Assembly: GCA_032622095.1 (NCBI GenBank)
Contig: CP136066.1
Location: 56,696,609 to 56,760,608 of the forward strand
Reading direction: 5' to 3'
Source: Siphonodentalium dalli
Taxonomy: Eukaryota; Mollusca; Scaphopoda; Gadilida; Siphonodentaliidae
DNA length: 64,000 bases
A program made the position numbers and the translations under genes. Shown here piece by piece: positions 36,042 through 49,000 of this stretch. The notes under the pieces were generated by a model. It was not told where the DNA came from, searched no databases, and saw only the letters and a list, made by a program, of their open reading frames with translations. Each line of letters begins with the position of its first letter. The first letter of the stretch is position 1.

Positions 36042-38305
36042 TTAGTCCAGGAGATATTGGTCGACCTCTTCACCCCCCCCCCCCCAGGACTTAACTTCAC
36101 CCCACTAATTTTCTTCCTTAAGGTCTCCTCTAATTTTTTTCACTTGTTAACAAGAAAAAAAAGTGGCCGCAGAGACTCCAGACAAGATGGCGTCCATCAT
36201 GGCGGCCATTTTTTTTAAATGCACCAGGTCTCTTTGATCGCCATTATAGTAAAGATGATAGCACATGCGGTCTTGTTTTCCGCTCGATTCGTTATTCTAA
36301 TATACAACCCTTACAAATTAGCCAAAAATTCGACCCCAGAATCCAATATGGCGGCCAAGATGGCCGCCGAAATGTGAAAATATGCTATTTTTCTGACATG
36401 TTACCACCTTTCGTTTGTCTCTGTGGGAAAATGTTAGAATTTTTGCGTCATGTTATACATTTATCATATAGAGGAGTCATTGGCGAATACATGGGGACCA
36501 TAATATGCATTCATTGCGGGATATTTTTGTCCGATATCACGTTTTCCCAAATGCCGGTATCATAGGTCAAAGCCGAATCTCCGTTAATAACGCGATGTTA
36601 TGTTTCGAATCAATGAATGTTATTGCTATTATAACAACACCCATGCATATATATTTGCAGGAGATACTCGAGCTAGGATTCCTCTTATACCTGAGTTGAG
36701 GAATATTTACCCAAATCCAAGATGGCGGCCAAAATGGCCACCAGAAATAAAAAATCGCCGAAAATCGCTGATTTTAACATCAGTGAGCATTATTGTCATG
36801 ACAACTCCACACCTGCTTACTATTGTAAGTTGGGAACACTTAGGCGAAGAACTTTCCTTGTACCATATCCAAATAAAAGTCCCCCAAATCCAAAATGGCG
36901 CCCACAATGGCGGACATATTTTGAAAAATCACCGAAATTCCCTCATATTCACATCATTGGGCATTATTGTCGAGACAACTCCATCCATGCGTACAGTTGA
37001 GTTGGAAATACTGAGGTGAAGTAATTACCTTACATCTCATGCAAGAAATGGTTTTCCAAATCGAAGATGGCTGCCAAAATGGCGACCGAAATTTGAAAAC
37101 AAGTCTACATTACTTTACTTTCTTAGGATGGGCGTTATTGTTTCGCGATTTCTACCCACCATTACATGTTGATATGTATGAATTATTCATTAGGGTTTGG
37201 CAAGTGATACTCACAGTCAATATGGCGGCCAACTGGCGGGCAGAAATTGAAAAGAAGCCGATATTATCACATACTAATTTCAACTTTTTGTCATAATATT
37301 GATTTGTATAAACGAAACGGTACATAATATAAGCCATATATTAGTTCCAATGTAAGTCGTAGCCTTTTAGAAGGATGAAAACCCACAATCGCAATGTGGC
37401 ATTTAAAAATCCATTCTCCACTAAGGGCTCATACTGGCCGTAACCGTATATAGGTGCGCCGAATAGTCATATTATGACTTCCAAGAATCAAAACAACAGT
37501 ACCTGAGCTTATTCTGAATTGCCACATTCAGCATTATCTAGACTCGTTTCCGTCTCTTCGTCAGATTAATCTATCTCACTCACAACAACAGTTCACTACT
37601 CTTCTTTGTAGGAGTGTGCCACTAGTCGGAATGTTTCAAACAATACATATGCCGGTGTCCAGCTCACGTGTTGGTTTCGAAAGCTTGGAATTCTTAGCGA
37701 GCTTCATTCGTGGTATAGCTTATGGTATAATTCAGATGCTACATATGGGGTATATGCGTCATCTTTTGCGATACACTATACAGGTATTCGGTCGATGCGT
37801 ATACTAGCTTTCAGAAGGACCTATCTATCTGCGTATTGTCAGCTTTGGTGACCTAATGGGGTTAACAACGTGTACATCTGGTGATCTTCCCAAAGAGCCA
37901 CTTCTCAATATATGGTTCATCAATTCACATACTCATCTAATGCACTGACGTACCCGGACAACTTCTGTATATGGCTTCGAATGTTGAAAGCCCGACATTT
38001 GACGGATGCATTTCTGCTAAGGCGTAGAAGACCATAATACATAATATACCCAAACTCCTTGAACATGATCATAAGAACAAGCTTGTTGGCGTCCAGCAAT
38101 CGTCTCACCGAACAGATCCAAGCAGATGATAACAATACACACGGTGCTAGTTTGTGGGTATGTGTCATGATAGTGGAAATGAAATTGGACCATGACTGCA
38201 CCGTCCCTTATTTTGTTATGTTTTAGATTCAGACAGGATCTCATGTGTGGCTTTGCTTTCCTTGTATGCTAAGATTGTATGTCCCCATCCGTTTGGGAGC
38301 CGTTC
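36042..38305. repeat. Left arm of a large inverted repeat
   Basis: Outer part 36042-37340 is about 97% identical by eye to the reverse complement of 39730-41024, starting at TTAGTCCAGGAGATATTGG. The inner part (to about 38305) is still alignable but much more diverged; examples are CACTTCTCAATATATGG near 37900 and GGTGCTAGTTTGTGGGTATG near 38140. The outer part holds several subrepeats of about 175 bases with ATGGCGGCCAAAATGGCC-type words. Long open frames here (such as 36600-37019) are mirrored in the right arm and follow from the repeat; no protein family is recognised. Confidence 0.9.
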
Positions 38306-38904
38306 TTAAACGACTGGACCAGGAGTATGCCATTGGCTACTGCTGTATAAGCCCCACCAAGACTGGGGTGTAGTCTTAAAGGCGATACCTTTGATAGTTG
38401 GTTGATATGTCATACTCACGCTGGGTGGTATGGTTCAAGAAAGTACAAATGCCATCAACAAAAGGGTGAAATGTCCAACGCGAAGAACATCCAGAGGAAT
38501 GTTACGTTGATGAGCTCTTGCATTCAGTTCAACAAACGTTGGTACACCAAGTGATTTCTTGGTAACATCACCAATGCGACCATTTTCCTGCATGAGACAT
38601 TAACTACTATATTCTAAAGTTATATATATAAAGCTATATGATCATAAAGGTCGCGTTCCCCAACGGCCACAGCCATTGCCATCGAGACTGTAAATTGTTC
38701 TTTAAATACATAGTGAAATAAATGCACCACAGTTCCTGACATTTTCTTGAATAATACCGCCCACATACTGACACTCACCCCGAGAGAGGATAACAAAACA
38801 CGCATACATTCATGCTATAAAGACATTATCCTTTAGTCCATCCGACTGTTTTGAGGGAGGCTAGCATATTATTATCCAGACAAAAGTGTACGTAGTTGAA
38901 TCAG
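38306..38904. other. Spacer between the inverted-repeat arms
   Basis: About 600 bases without obvious mirror symmetry. It contains no recognisable gene. Confidence 0.55.
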
Positions 38905-41024
38905 AAAGGCTTCGAAACGGATGTGGAAATACAATCTTACCAAATAAAACCGACACGCACGACATTCGATATCTTAAACATGCACCAGGTGTAGGGGTGG
39001 TGTATACAGTGGCCCATTTCATTCCCACTATCATGGCGCATGTCCACAAACTAGCACCGCGAGCATTGTTCTTCTCTGCTGGGAGATATTCGACGAGACA
39101 ACTGCGGGGCGTCACACAGTTTGCTTCGGATAATGGTCAAGAAGTGTGGGTAGTCTGTACACTAGGGTCTTCTCCTTAGGAGATAGACATCTGTCCAAGG
39201 GAATGAGACAGCTAGCAACCTTCGAAACACTGTCGAAGTTGTCCACATATGCCAATGCGTTCGCTGAGTTTGTGAGTTGACGAACCATCTATTGAGAAGT
39301 GACTAGCTAACTGGTTCGTCAGGTGTACACGTCGTTATCACATGGGGTGTGAGACACATACATAGAGATGACCTTCTGTGAGCTAGACACCGGAAAATGA
39401 ATTATTTGTAACGTTATGATTAGTGGGACCCTACTCCCAGGAAGTGGTGAATACTTTGTCGGTGTGAGCGACCTAGATTTTTCAGACAAAGAAATGGAAG
39501 CTGGTCCAGATAATTATGGACGTGACGTGGCATATCAGAATATGTTATCATGTAATTGTTCTGATATAACTATTCGGCGCACCTACGCTTACGGCCATTA
39601 TCGGCGCTAAGTGGAGACTGGATTTCGAAATGCAACATCGCGATATTAATTGTGGTGTTTCATCTTTCCAGAAGGATACGAGCTATGTTATGCGTTTTGA
39701 TACCTTTAAGTTGAACTAGTAGATGTTTTATGTACAGTTTAGTCCATACATACCGATATTATGACAAAAAGTTGAAATTAATATGTGAAAATATCGATTT
39801 CTTTTCAATTTCTAGCCGCCAATTTAGCAGCGATCTTGGCTGTGAGTATCAATTGCCAAACCCTAATGAATACTTCATGTCACTATTCCATATCAACATG
39901 TAATGGTGGATAGACATCGCGAAACAATAACGCCAATCGTAAGAAAGTAAAGTAATGTAGACTTGTTTTCAAATATCGGTCGCCATTTTGGCCGCCATCT
40001 TAGATTTGGAAAACCATTTCTTGCATGAGATGTAATGTAATTACTTCACCTCAGTATTTACAACTCAATTGTAAGCATGGGTGGAGTTGTCTCGACAATA
40101 ATGCCCAATGATGTGAATATGAGGGAATTTCGGTGATTTTTCAAAATCTGTCCGCCATTGTGGGCGCCATTTTGGATTTGGGGGACTTTTATTTGGATTT
40201 GGTACAAGAAAAGTTCTTCGCCTAAGAGTTCCCAACTTACAATAGTAAGCAGGTGTGGAGTTGTCATGACAATAATGCTCACTGATGTTAAAATCAGCGA
40301 TTTTCGGCGATTTTTTATTTCTGGTGGCCATTTTGGCCGCCATCTTGGATTTGGGTAAATATTCCTCAACTCAGGTATAAGAGGAATCCTAGCTCGAGTA
40401 TCTCCTGCAAATATATATGCATGGGTGTTGTTATAATAGCAATAACATTCATTGATTCGAAACATAACATCGCGTTATTAACGGAGATTCGGCTTTGACC
40501 TATGATACCGGCATTTGGGAAAACGTGATATCGGACAAAAATATCCCGCAATGAATGCATATTATGGTTCCCATGTGTTCGCCAATGACTCCTCTATATG
40601 ATAAATGTATAACATGACGCAAAAATTATAACATTTTCCCACAGAGACAAACGAAAGGTGGTAACATGTCAGAAAAATAGCATATTTTCACATTTCGGCG
40701 GCCATCTTGGCCGCCATATTGGATTATGGTGTCGGATTTTTGGCTAATTTGTAAGGATTATATATTAGCATAACGAATCGAGCGGAAAACAAGACCGCAT
40801 GTGCTATCATCGTTACTATAATGGCGATCAAAGAGACCTGGTGCATTTAAAGAAAATGGCCGCCATGATGGACGCCATCTTGTCTGGAGTCTCTGCGGCC
40901 ACTTTTTTTTCTTGTTAACAAGTGAAAAAAATTAGAGGAGACCTTAAGGAAGAAAATTAGTGGGGTGAAGTTAAGTCCTGGGGGGGGGGGGGTGCAGAGG
41001 TCGACCAATATCTCCTGGACTAAC
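38905..41024. repeat. Right arm of a large inverted repeat
   Basis: Mirror of 36042-38305. It ends outward at CCAATATCTCCTGGACTAA after a G run that corresponds to the C run of the left arm. The inner part (38905-39545) is the diverged portion. A pair of overlapping open frames near 38861-39179 has no recognisable domain. Confidence 0.9.
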
Positions 41025-42665
41025 TATTAATCTATCTCAGAAAATTAATTGCCACAACAGGATTTTCCGTTGGACGATCTCCAAATTTGGTTGATTGGCC
41101 GAAAATAAATTGGCCGAAATTGTCCACGAGCAACTTCACCAAGCAACCTTTCAGAAAATAAATATTTACATGCACCTCAACTTAAAATTTCAGCAATAAA
41201 CTATCCATGGTAAATTTTTTTTACTTGTTTGGCTACGATTTACGTTTAAAATGACTCAATAACAACCCAACAATTATCAACACACACAGAGTCGAATCCG
41301 CAGCGATTGGATAGCGATCTCCGGTCAAATTATTAACTCCAGACTCCAGCCCGATGGCCGATGTAATTTGTAAACAAATGCCCTGATCACATCTAACGTT
41401 CTCGTGACAAATGCCATGTCATTAGCATTGTTATGAAGCTGAAATATTTTAACAGGTTTGTAATCGGGTAACACATTTTATTTATTCCCAATAAAAGTAG
41501 CCATGTTGATCAGCCTGATTCATGATAATTTGTGTTCACAGTAAATATACACGTTGTCATGGACGCTCTTTCGAAAATTGGACAAATGAAAAACGCGGAA
41601 CGAACTTTGGGTGTTCAGTCGAGCGTTACAAAAACATGAATACGGCTGAAATGAACAGACATAAGTATAGTATAGTGTCCGTAAGAAGCAGAAACATGCA
41701 ATATAGACATCAACTACATGTTAAAATGTTTCTAGCATTGAGTTTTCGAGTTGTTTTTTCACTGAAATTATAATGGAATTCTTGTTCCGCAATTTCGCGT
41801 CATCCGGGGACGTCGTGTGGGGCGACGGTTATAGACTCACCCATTTTTCTTAAAATGTCACTACGCGATGTGAATCGTCTACTGCAACATCTATGCACTG
41901 ATAGATCATGTCACCCGCTCGCCTCTCGACCATTCAAATGACCGCATTTCGACGAAAACGAAAGTAGTTGTAATTATATTATGGTAACGCCGACGACGTT
42001 GAAATTCCATCGTATTGATGTCCAGTCCATAACTATTTCAATATCAGAATCATTATTTGGAGCATATAAACATCCATCGTCGCAACAAATTGATGTAGTT
42101 ATATTTTATGCAATAAATCCACTATGATCTTGTTTAGTATGCACATGTATCTTCAGAAACGACTGAGAACTGAACTCATCAGATCCAATACTTTTACGAA
42201 AATATGTTTGTCAGTTTTGAATTCGCCCAGATAGGTGCGCGAATTTAAAGTGTGCGAATTTAAAACTGAGCGAAGAATAGTACTGCGCCAATTTAAATAA
42301 TGGGTAAGGTATACTGGTTTATATTAAATATTAGATAATTTATTAGTATGTAGCTTGTAACGTGTGATATTATGGTAGTGACATACAGAGGTGGATTATG
42401 GTACTTATGGCGTGAAACTTCACCCCAATAGGAACACATATATAGGAATTGACATAGGCGTCGCCCGAAGAAGGAACTATGCGTTATTTGGTTAGAATAT
42501 ACCCTTGTCATTCGGAATATGTATGTTTTCATGACTCATTGCGTAATTTCCTGCATGAATATATTCTATGGAAACTTTTTCCGAATAACACCGGCACATC
42601 TTACACACATGCGGTTTGTTGTCACATTTCGGAAGGATAAGACTAGTGTGCCATTTTTTATTTAA
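41025..42665. other. No gene recognised
   Basis: AT-rich intergenic DNA. An 83-codon frame at 41522-41773 and others show no family signature. Confidence 0.45.
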
Positions 42666-43860
42666 TCTATACTATATATTTTGAGACTTCGTATATATGT
42701 ATGTATGTACTTCATAGAATCGAAAACGGTTCGCTCGATTGAGTTCAAACTTCCCATCTAAATGTAAAATCCCACCGACACGACCGTGGTCGCGGTTTAG
42801 AGAAGCTCAGAGCACCCGTTCTCCAATCTCAAATCACCGCAAAGGCACGGCGTGGGTTAATCAAGTGATTATTTAATGAGCGTTTGTTTTTGACGCATCT
42901 CTATAAAGAGCGTCTGTTTGCCATTCAACGTTATTTGCATCTGCAGAGAGATATACGGAACATACATTAAATTTAAAAAACATTTGTTTCTGACCAACCC
43001 TGCGAGCACGGATGGCGCGCTTTGTTTTTACAGTATATAGTTATATACCGAAATCATCCCAGGTAATCACGAATATAGCATCAGATTTCTCCCCAGATAT
43101 ACCGTTATAAAGCTACTGGAATCTGACAATCTACGGGAAATTCCAGGGAATGCCGATTGAGCTCAAACTTGCTACCCACGGGAAGTGTCATATATATGCG
43201 TGTGTCCTTTATATACTCGAACCGATTGAGCTAAAATAGCCCCCAAGCCGTAAATATCAACAACAACGATAGTGCTACCTACGGGGAGCAACGTTATTAG
43301 CATCTGCAGAATTATGCAGAGAGAAAGTGCTTTCCTATTTTTAGAACGCAACACATGTTTACGTCGCGTTGGTGATTGAGGTTCACAACGGGGTTAATTG
43401 ACTGTCCGCTCTTTGCGACGATGAGGTTCACGGCGGGGACTATTGACCAACACTCACAATTTCGTCTTTTGCATCAGATACCAACACCTCGACCGATCGG
43501 GACGAAACTTGGTACGTGAGTGTAGTTTGACCAGGTGGTCGTCGCTGTCGTATTGGCGAGCCCGTGCGACGCCCGTGCAGCGCATGCGCAGACGAGATAT
43601 CGGAAACGGTGGAGCTATCGACTTGAAATTTGGTATGTGAATGTATCTTGCCCCGGATACGAATTTTATCGGGTCACCGAGCCCGTGCGACGCCAGATTC
43701 GCGCATGCGCAGACCAGATCTCGGAAACGGGTGGAGCTATCGACTTGAAATTTGGTTTTTGAGTAGCCCGGTCCTGTACGGGGTTACATTGAAAAACTAA
43801 AATTAATGGATCGACCAAAGCCATGGGACGAATGCCGCCAGTGGCGGGCTAACCTGCTAG
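42666..43860 (+). mobile_element. Helitron-like unit 1 of a tandem array
   Basis: Begins TCTATACTATATATTTTGAG directly after an A, as expected for a Helitron 5' end. It ends with the hairpin CCGCCAGTGGCGG, 13 bases, then CTAG, the Helitron 3' signature. The unit is longer than the others (about 1195 bases). It carries an internal repeat of about 120 bases with GCGCATGCGCAGAC and ATCGACTTGAAATTTGGT. No Rep/helicase coding, so it is non-autonomous. Confidence 0.8.
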
Positions 43861-44584
43861 TCTACTATATAATTTGAGAACTACGTATATATATATGTGT
43901 GTATATATGTGTGTATATGTGTATATGTGTACTTCATGGAATCCAAAACGCGTGTTCAGATTGAGCTCAAACTTCGTATATAAGTGTAAAATCACACCGA
44001 CACGGCCGTGGTCGCATTTTGGAGAAGCTCAGAGCACCGTTTCTCCAATCCCAAATCACCGCAATAGGCACTTCGGGGTTAATAGCGTTGATATATAAAG
44101 AGCGTTCGTTTTCCGCAGTGTCTATATAAAGAGCGTCGTTTTCGCTATCTACTTATCTGTATGACGGGAGTCTGTAGCCTGTCGCTCGAAATATTATGCA
44201 GAGACATTTCACGACGGGAAGCGTTTGTTTTCAATTCAATGCAATGTTATCGCTCGAGCGTTGTCTGTCGTTCCTAGGAAGGGGGGATTTCTACGGGTAA
44301 TTTTTTCCGCCAGAAACAAAAAAATTAATTAAAACAACTTAAAATTAAAAAAATTTAAAAATAAAAAAACAATTCAGCACAAATATATATTAAATTTAAA
44401 AAACATTAAATTCATATTAAAAAAATAAAAAACAAAAATAAATAAAAACAAAATAATTAAAAAAATGTCATATTTCTGACGAAATTTGGTACAAATGCAG
44501 CACAAGTGACTCGGAACCTGTTGCAATTGCTTTTTCGAACAAAGCCATGGGACGAATGCCGCCAGTGGCGGACTAACCTGCTAG
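43861..44584 (+). mobile_element. Helitron-like unit 2 of a tandem array
   Basis: TCTACTATATAATTTGAG starts immediately after the CTAG of unit 1. The unit ends with GCCGCCAGTGGCGGACTAAC and CTAG at 44581-44584. An A-rich tract fills 44320-44465. Length 724. Confidence 0.82.
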
Positions 44585-45310
44585 TCTACTATATATTTTG
44601 AGACTTCCGTATATGTGTCCTTTATAGACTCGAAAACGGCTGGACCGATCGAGACCAAACTTCCCATCTAAGGGTAAAAACCAAGGGAATTGTCGTCGCG
44701 GCGTTTTGATGAAGCTCACAGTACCCGTTCTTCACTCCCAGTCACAAAATAGCGGCACGGTGGAGTTAATCGCGTTGATAGTTAAAGAGCGTTCGTATCC
44801 GCAGGGTCGTTGATAAAGAGCGTCTATATACACGACGAGTATAAATACGGCTCCATTGACCGTCTCGAGACGAAATTCGTACTTAGGGGTTCCAAGGAAC
44901 GGGGGAGATTTTAATCGGGTCAGTTTTTCTGCGCGAGGTGACCTTGACATTCAAACGGGTACCCACAAATGATATATATGTGCTTGTCCTTTATAGACTC
45001 GAACCGATTGAGCTCAAACTTGCTACCTACGGGAAGTGTCATGGACGGGTTCAATTGTGACTCCGACCTGACCTTGACCTTGAAAATGATCAATTCAAGG
45101 TCAAATCGGGTAAAATTGAAAAAAAAAAAAATTACAAAATTAAATAGGCACAATTAACTTATTGAAAAACAAAAAAATTATTCAAAAAATTAATTAAAAA
45201 AGCCAGTAAATTAAAAAGGCACAATTAAAATTAATTAAAAAAATTATTTAAAAAAATTAAAAATTGTCATGTTTCTGACGATTGCCGGCAGTGGCGGGCT
45301 AACCTGCTAG
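44585..45310 (+). mobile_element. Helitron-like unit 3 of a tandem array
   Basis: Starts TCTACTATATATTTTGAG after the CTAG of unit 2 and ends GGCAGTGGCGGGCTAACC...CTAG at 45307-45310. It has the ACCTTGACCTTGAAAATG block also seen at 16.8 kb, and an A-rich tract near 45115-45270. Length 726, nearly that of unit 2. Confidence 0.82.
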
Positions 45311-45600
45311 TCTCTACTATATATTTTGAGACTTCCGTATGTGTGTACTTTATAGAATCGAAAACGGCTGGTCTGATCGAGCTCAAAATTCATATCTAAA
45401 GGTAAAACCCCACGGGAATCGTCTTCGCGGCGTTTAGGAGAAGCTCAGAGCACCCGTTCACCACTCTCAGTTACAAAAAACGGCACTGCGGTGGTTAATC
45501 AAGTAATAATTTAATGAGCGTTTGTATAACGCGTCGCTATAAAAGAGCGTTTGTTTACAATTCAACGCAACGTTATCGCTCGAAATTTAGCATCGAAAAA
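45311..45600 (+). mobile_element. Helitron-like unit 4, 3'-truncated
   Basis: Starts TCTCTACTATATATTTTGAG directly after unit 3. It follows the shared 5' part through ATAAAAGAGCGTTTGTTTAC and then loses similarity near 45590. No terminal hairpin is seen. Confidence 0.75.
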
Positions 45601-45884
45601 ATTTAATTTCATTTATCAAAAACATAATTACGTGTTGGACTTTTTAAGAATATATAGAGGATCTCAGTAAGGTTGTACCCTAGATGTACTCTCTATTAGG
45701 AAGGGACGTGTCATGATATTCTACTAGTGTGTGGTCCGCATTATCATTTACAATACATATATGCTTACCATTTATAAACCGGTTCGCACCGCTCGGCCAA
45801 TCAAATTGCTACAATTCATGAACAATATTTCTTGTTTGAATCTGTATTTCAACGGGGCCAAAATACAGACTTGAGCTAAATATT

Positions 45885-46095
45885 GATTGATTGATTGATT
45901 GATTTATTGCATAAGTCACATAACAGTGAAACAAGCAAAACATATATACACTATGTACACAACTTTGAATATCACATTAATCATTGTTCATTTCATATAC
46001 ACAGCAGTAATTAAATTAGATTACACAATAATAGGCGATAAACATAACAAGTATGATAATTACATGTGTTTACCCATAACAATAAATGATTTCGA
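45885..46095 (-). mobile_element. LINE 3' end with a TCAA-type tail
   Basis: Read on the minus strand, the 3' UTR of the retrotransposon ends in about five copies of TCAA (plus strand GATTGATTGATTGATT near 45885-45902). Short tandem-repeat tails like this are common for CR1, L2 and RTE-type elements. The shared tail word near 21466 may mark a related insertion. Confidence 0.75.
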
Positions 46096-49000
46096 TTATA
46101 TAGTATAAGACACCTTCTTAAAGGCACACCTTAGGAATATGCATAGTCTTTTTATGAGGCTTATATTTTGAAGAGATAGGAGACCATGGAATTTCTCTCT
46201 CGTAGGGTTCTTCCAAAAGTACTCAGGGATATATTGTTTTCTGATTTCATCCAAATGACTGCATATAATAACTAAATGGTATTCGTCTCCTAAATATTCT
46301 CCACATATGGTGCATATCCTATTGTCATTATCATTCTGAGATTTCTTCCATCTTGAGCACTCTATAGGCAGTTTATGATTTGCAGTTCTGAGCTTCAAGA
46401 GGTATATCGATAGATTAGACGGCAAAATCTTCAAGTAATTTGGGTAACCGTAGTCAGTTTTAATAAAACTATAAAATTGGGCCCTCGATGAAGCAGATGT
46501 GTTTGTGTCAACGAGTAGTGCGTCCCAATGACGTTGTTTGAGAACAGTTTTTGCATTTCTCAGTTCAATAGCGGTCAGGCCCGTCTGGGTGATCCACTTT
46601 GATTGCAATTTCAAATCATAAAGAGCATTTTTGACAAAACATAACCATTTGGAGTTATTTTTGTCTGCTGTATGTGAGTTCATCTCATGAGTCTGATAAA
46701 TTAAGGTATAAATATTCTTAGCTAGCTCAGAGCCGTTACTCGATACGAGCTTTGACCAATATGTCAGAGCTCGGCGTGTTATTTCTATAGAGACGGGGTG
46801 TCGTGCGAATTCTGCATAAACTATGTAATTGGGGGTACTCATTTTGATGGACGCAACCATCTTACAAAATTTTAGATGTAGTGTCTCTACACTTTGAATA
46901 CGTTCAAAACACCATATCTCACTCCCATACAGTAATATAGGTAAAATCATCTTATCGAATAAATCAAGCATAATATCAATGGGTAAGTTTAGTTTTCGGA
47001 CCTTATTAAGCAGTCCGTACATGGCTCTCGTTGCAGAATTAACTGTTTTCTTTATGTTCTGGCAGAAGCGACCATTATAAAATAATTTAACCCCTAAATA
47101 AGTGAATTCTTTAACTATTTCTAGAACACAGCCTCTATACATGAATGTGGGAAGATTTTTTGACCACTTCTTCGTGAAAATCATTAATTTGGTTTTTTTT
47201 GTATTGACTTGAAGTTTCCAAGCTTCTGCATAATCGGCAAAGGCGAGGAGAGCCCTATGCATATTATCTTCGTCGTCAGAAAATAGAACTGTATCGTCGG
47301 CATATAAAATACATAACAATTTAATAAAGCAGCCAACATTTTGCATATATGATTCATCTAGAAATTTCAGAGGGTCTATTGCACAATCATACAAAAAACT
47401 TTGTAAATCGTTTACATAGAGAGAAAATAAGAAAGGTGACATTATTTCACCTTGAAATAGGCCCATATTACTTACAAAAAAGTCAGACATAGAGTTGTTG
47501 TCTCTGACACAAATTTTAATTTTGCCATACATATCCTTTATAATATTTAGGACTTTACCATTAATGTCATAGTTCATCATTTTTAGCCACAATGCGTCCC
47601 TCCAAATCGTATCAAATGCTTTTCTAAAGTCTATAAAGATACAATAAAGTTTCTTGCCACTTGATAAATAGAGATCTATTATACTCTGTAATATGAATAT
47701 GTTATCTATCGTGGAGTGTCCTTTTCTAAATCCGGTTTGTGTTTTCAAGATAATCTCGAATTCTTCGGAAAAAGCTACTAGTCTGCTATTGAGTATTGAT
47801 GTGAATATCTTCGAGAAACAGCTTAGCAGTGTTATACCACGGTATGAATCTGGATTTTTGGGGTCCCCAGATTTTTTATAGATAGGTTTTATCATACCTA
47901 TCGCCCACCCTAGTGGGAAAATACCACAGTTCAGAATCAAATTAAATAATAAAACATAAACTGGCATAAACATATCTAAAGTCGATTTGAAATATTCATT
48001 ACATAGCTGGTCATAACCACTTGCCTTTCCATTTTTAAGCCTCAATATGGCAGTCTTAATTTCCTCCTCCGATATAGGATTATTTAAATAAGAGCTATCC
48101 GACGGATCATAATCATCGTTCACGAAACGTGTAAGATCATCAAGCTCTTCTATACAGTTTAGTGACTGGAAATGTGCTGCAAATTCGTCAAGATTTACTT
48201 TTGACTCAGATGTTTTGGAATTGTCGCACATGCTATGCAGTTTTTCCCAGAAACCTTTGCTTTCTGTCTGACAGAGATATCTAAGCTCTGAGACATGTTT
48301 TTCTTTCAGGCTTTTAATTTTTGAATCCATCATTTTTCTATAAATCTTTCCAACATCTTTTAGTAATTCTTTATTTGATTCAGATTTATCATGGTTATAT
48401 TCGCGTTTTGATATGTTAAACTGCTTCCTAGCCTGTTTACAATCCTGGTCAAACCAAGGTTTATTTTTATCTGGGGCAATATTATTATGTTGTCGCCCAG
48501 GAACGAAAGTTCCAAATGTTTTGCCCGCAGCATCGGTCATAATTTTAGTAACGCCCGTACATATATCATCTAGTTCTGATGGTAAAATTGTCTTGTTATT
48601 TAAAGATTCAATTTTGCTTCGAACCATATCAAGTTCATGTACATTGATATTATTTATAAAACCCAAACCCTTTTCGTGGTTCCAACGTCGAATTCTAGAT
48701 GGAGGAATTAACTCATCCATGATATCATTATCTGCATCTTCGGGCTCAGGATTGGTCCAAAAGCGAATTGTGGTTTGTAACGGGTTATGAACATCACTTA
48801 ATAGGTTGGAGAATTGCCCAACGCGGAAGTTTTCAATAGCACGGAATAAGTGCTTATTTCCCAACGCGTAGTCAATTACTGACCTATCTGACGAAGTCAG
48901 TCTTCCATGACTCTGATCATCACCGCACCTTCCGTTCAAAATGCGAAAATTGTTACTTTTACAAAAATTTAAAATCTTATAGCCATAACTGTTGACCTTT

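Noticed and set aside
36600-37019. Open frame of 139 codons, mirrored at 40058-40465, as a conserved protein
   Set aside because: The conservation is explained by the inverted repeat itself. Several frames are open at once and the translation is driven by ATGGCGGCC-type subrepeats.
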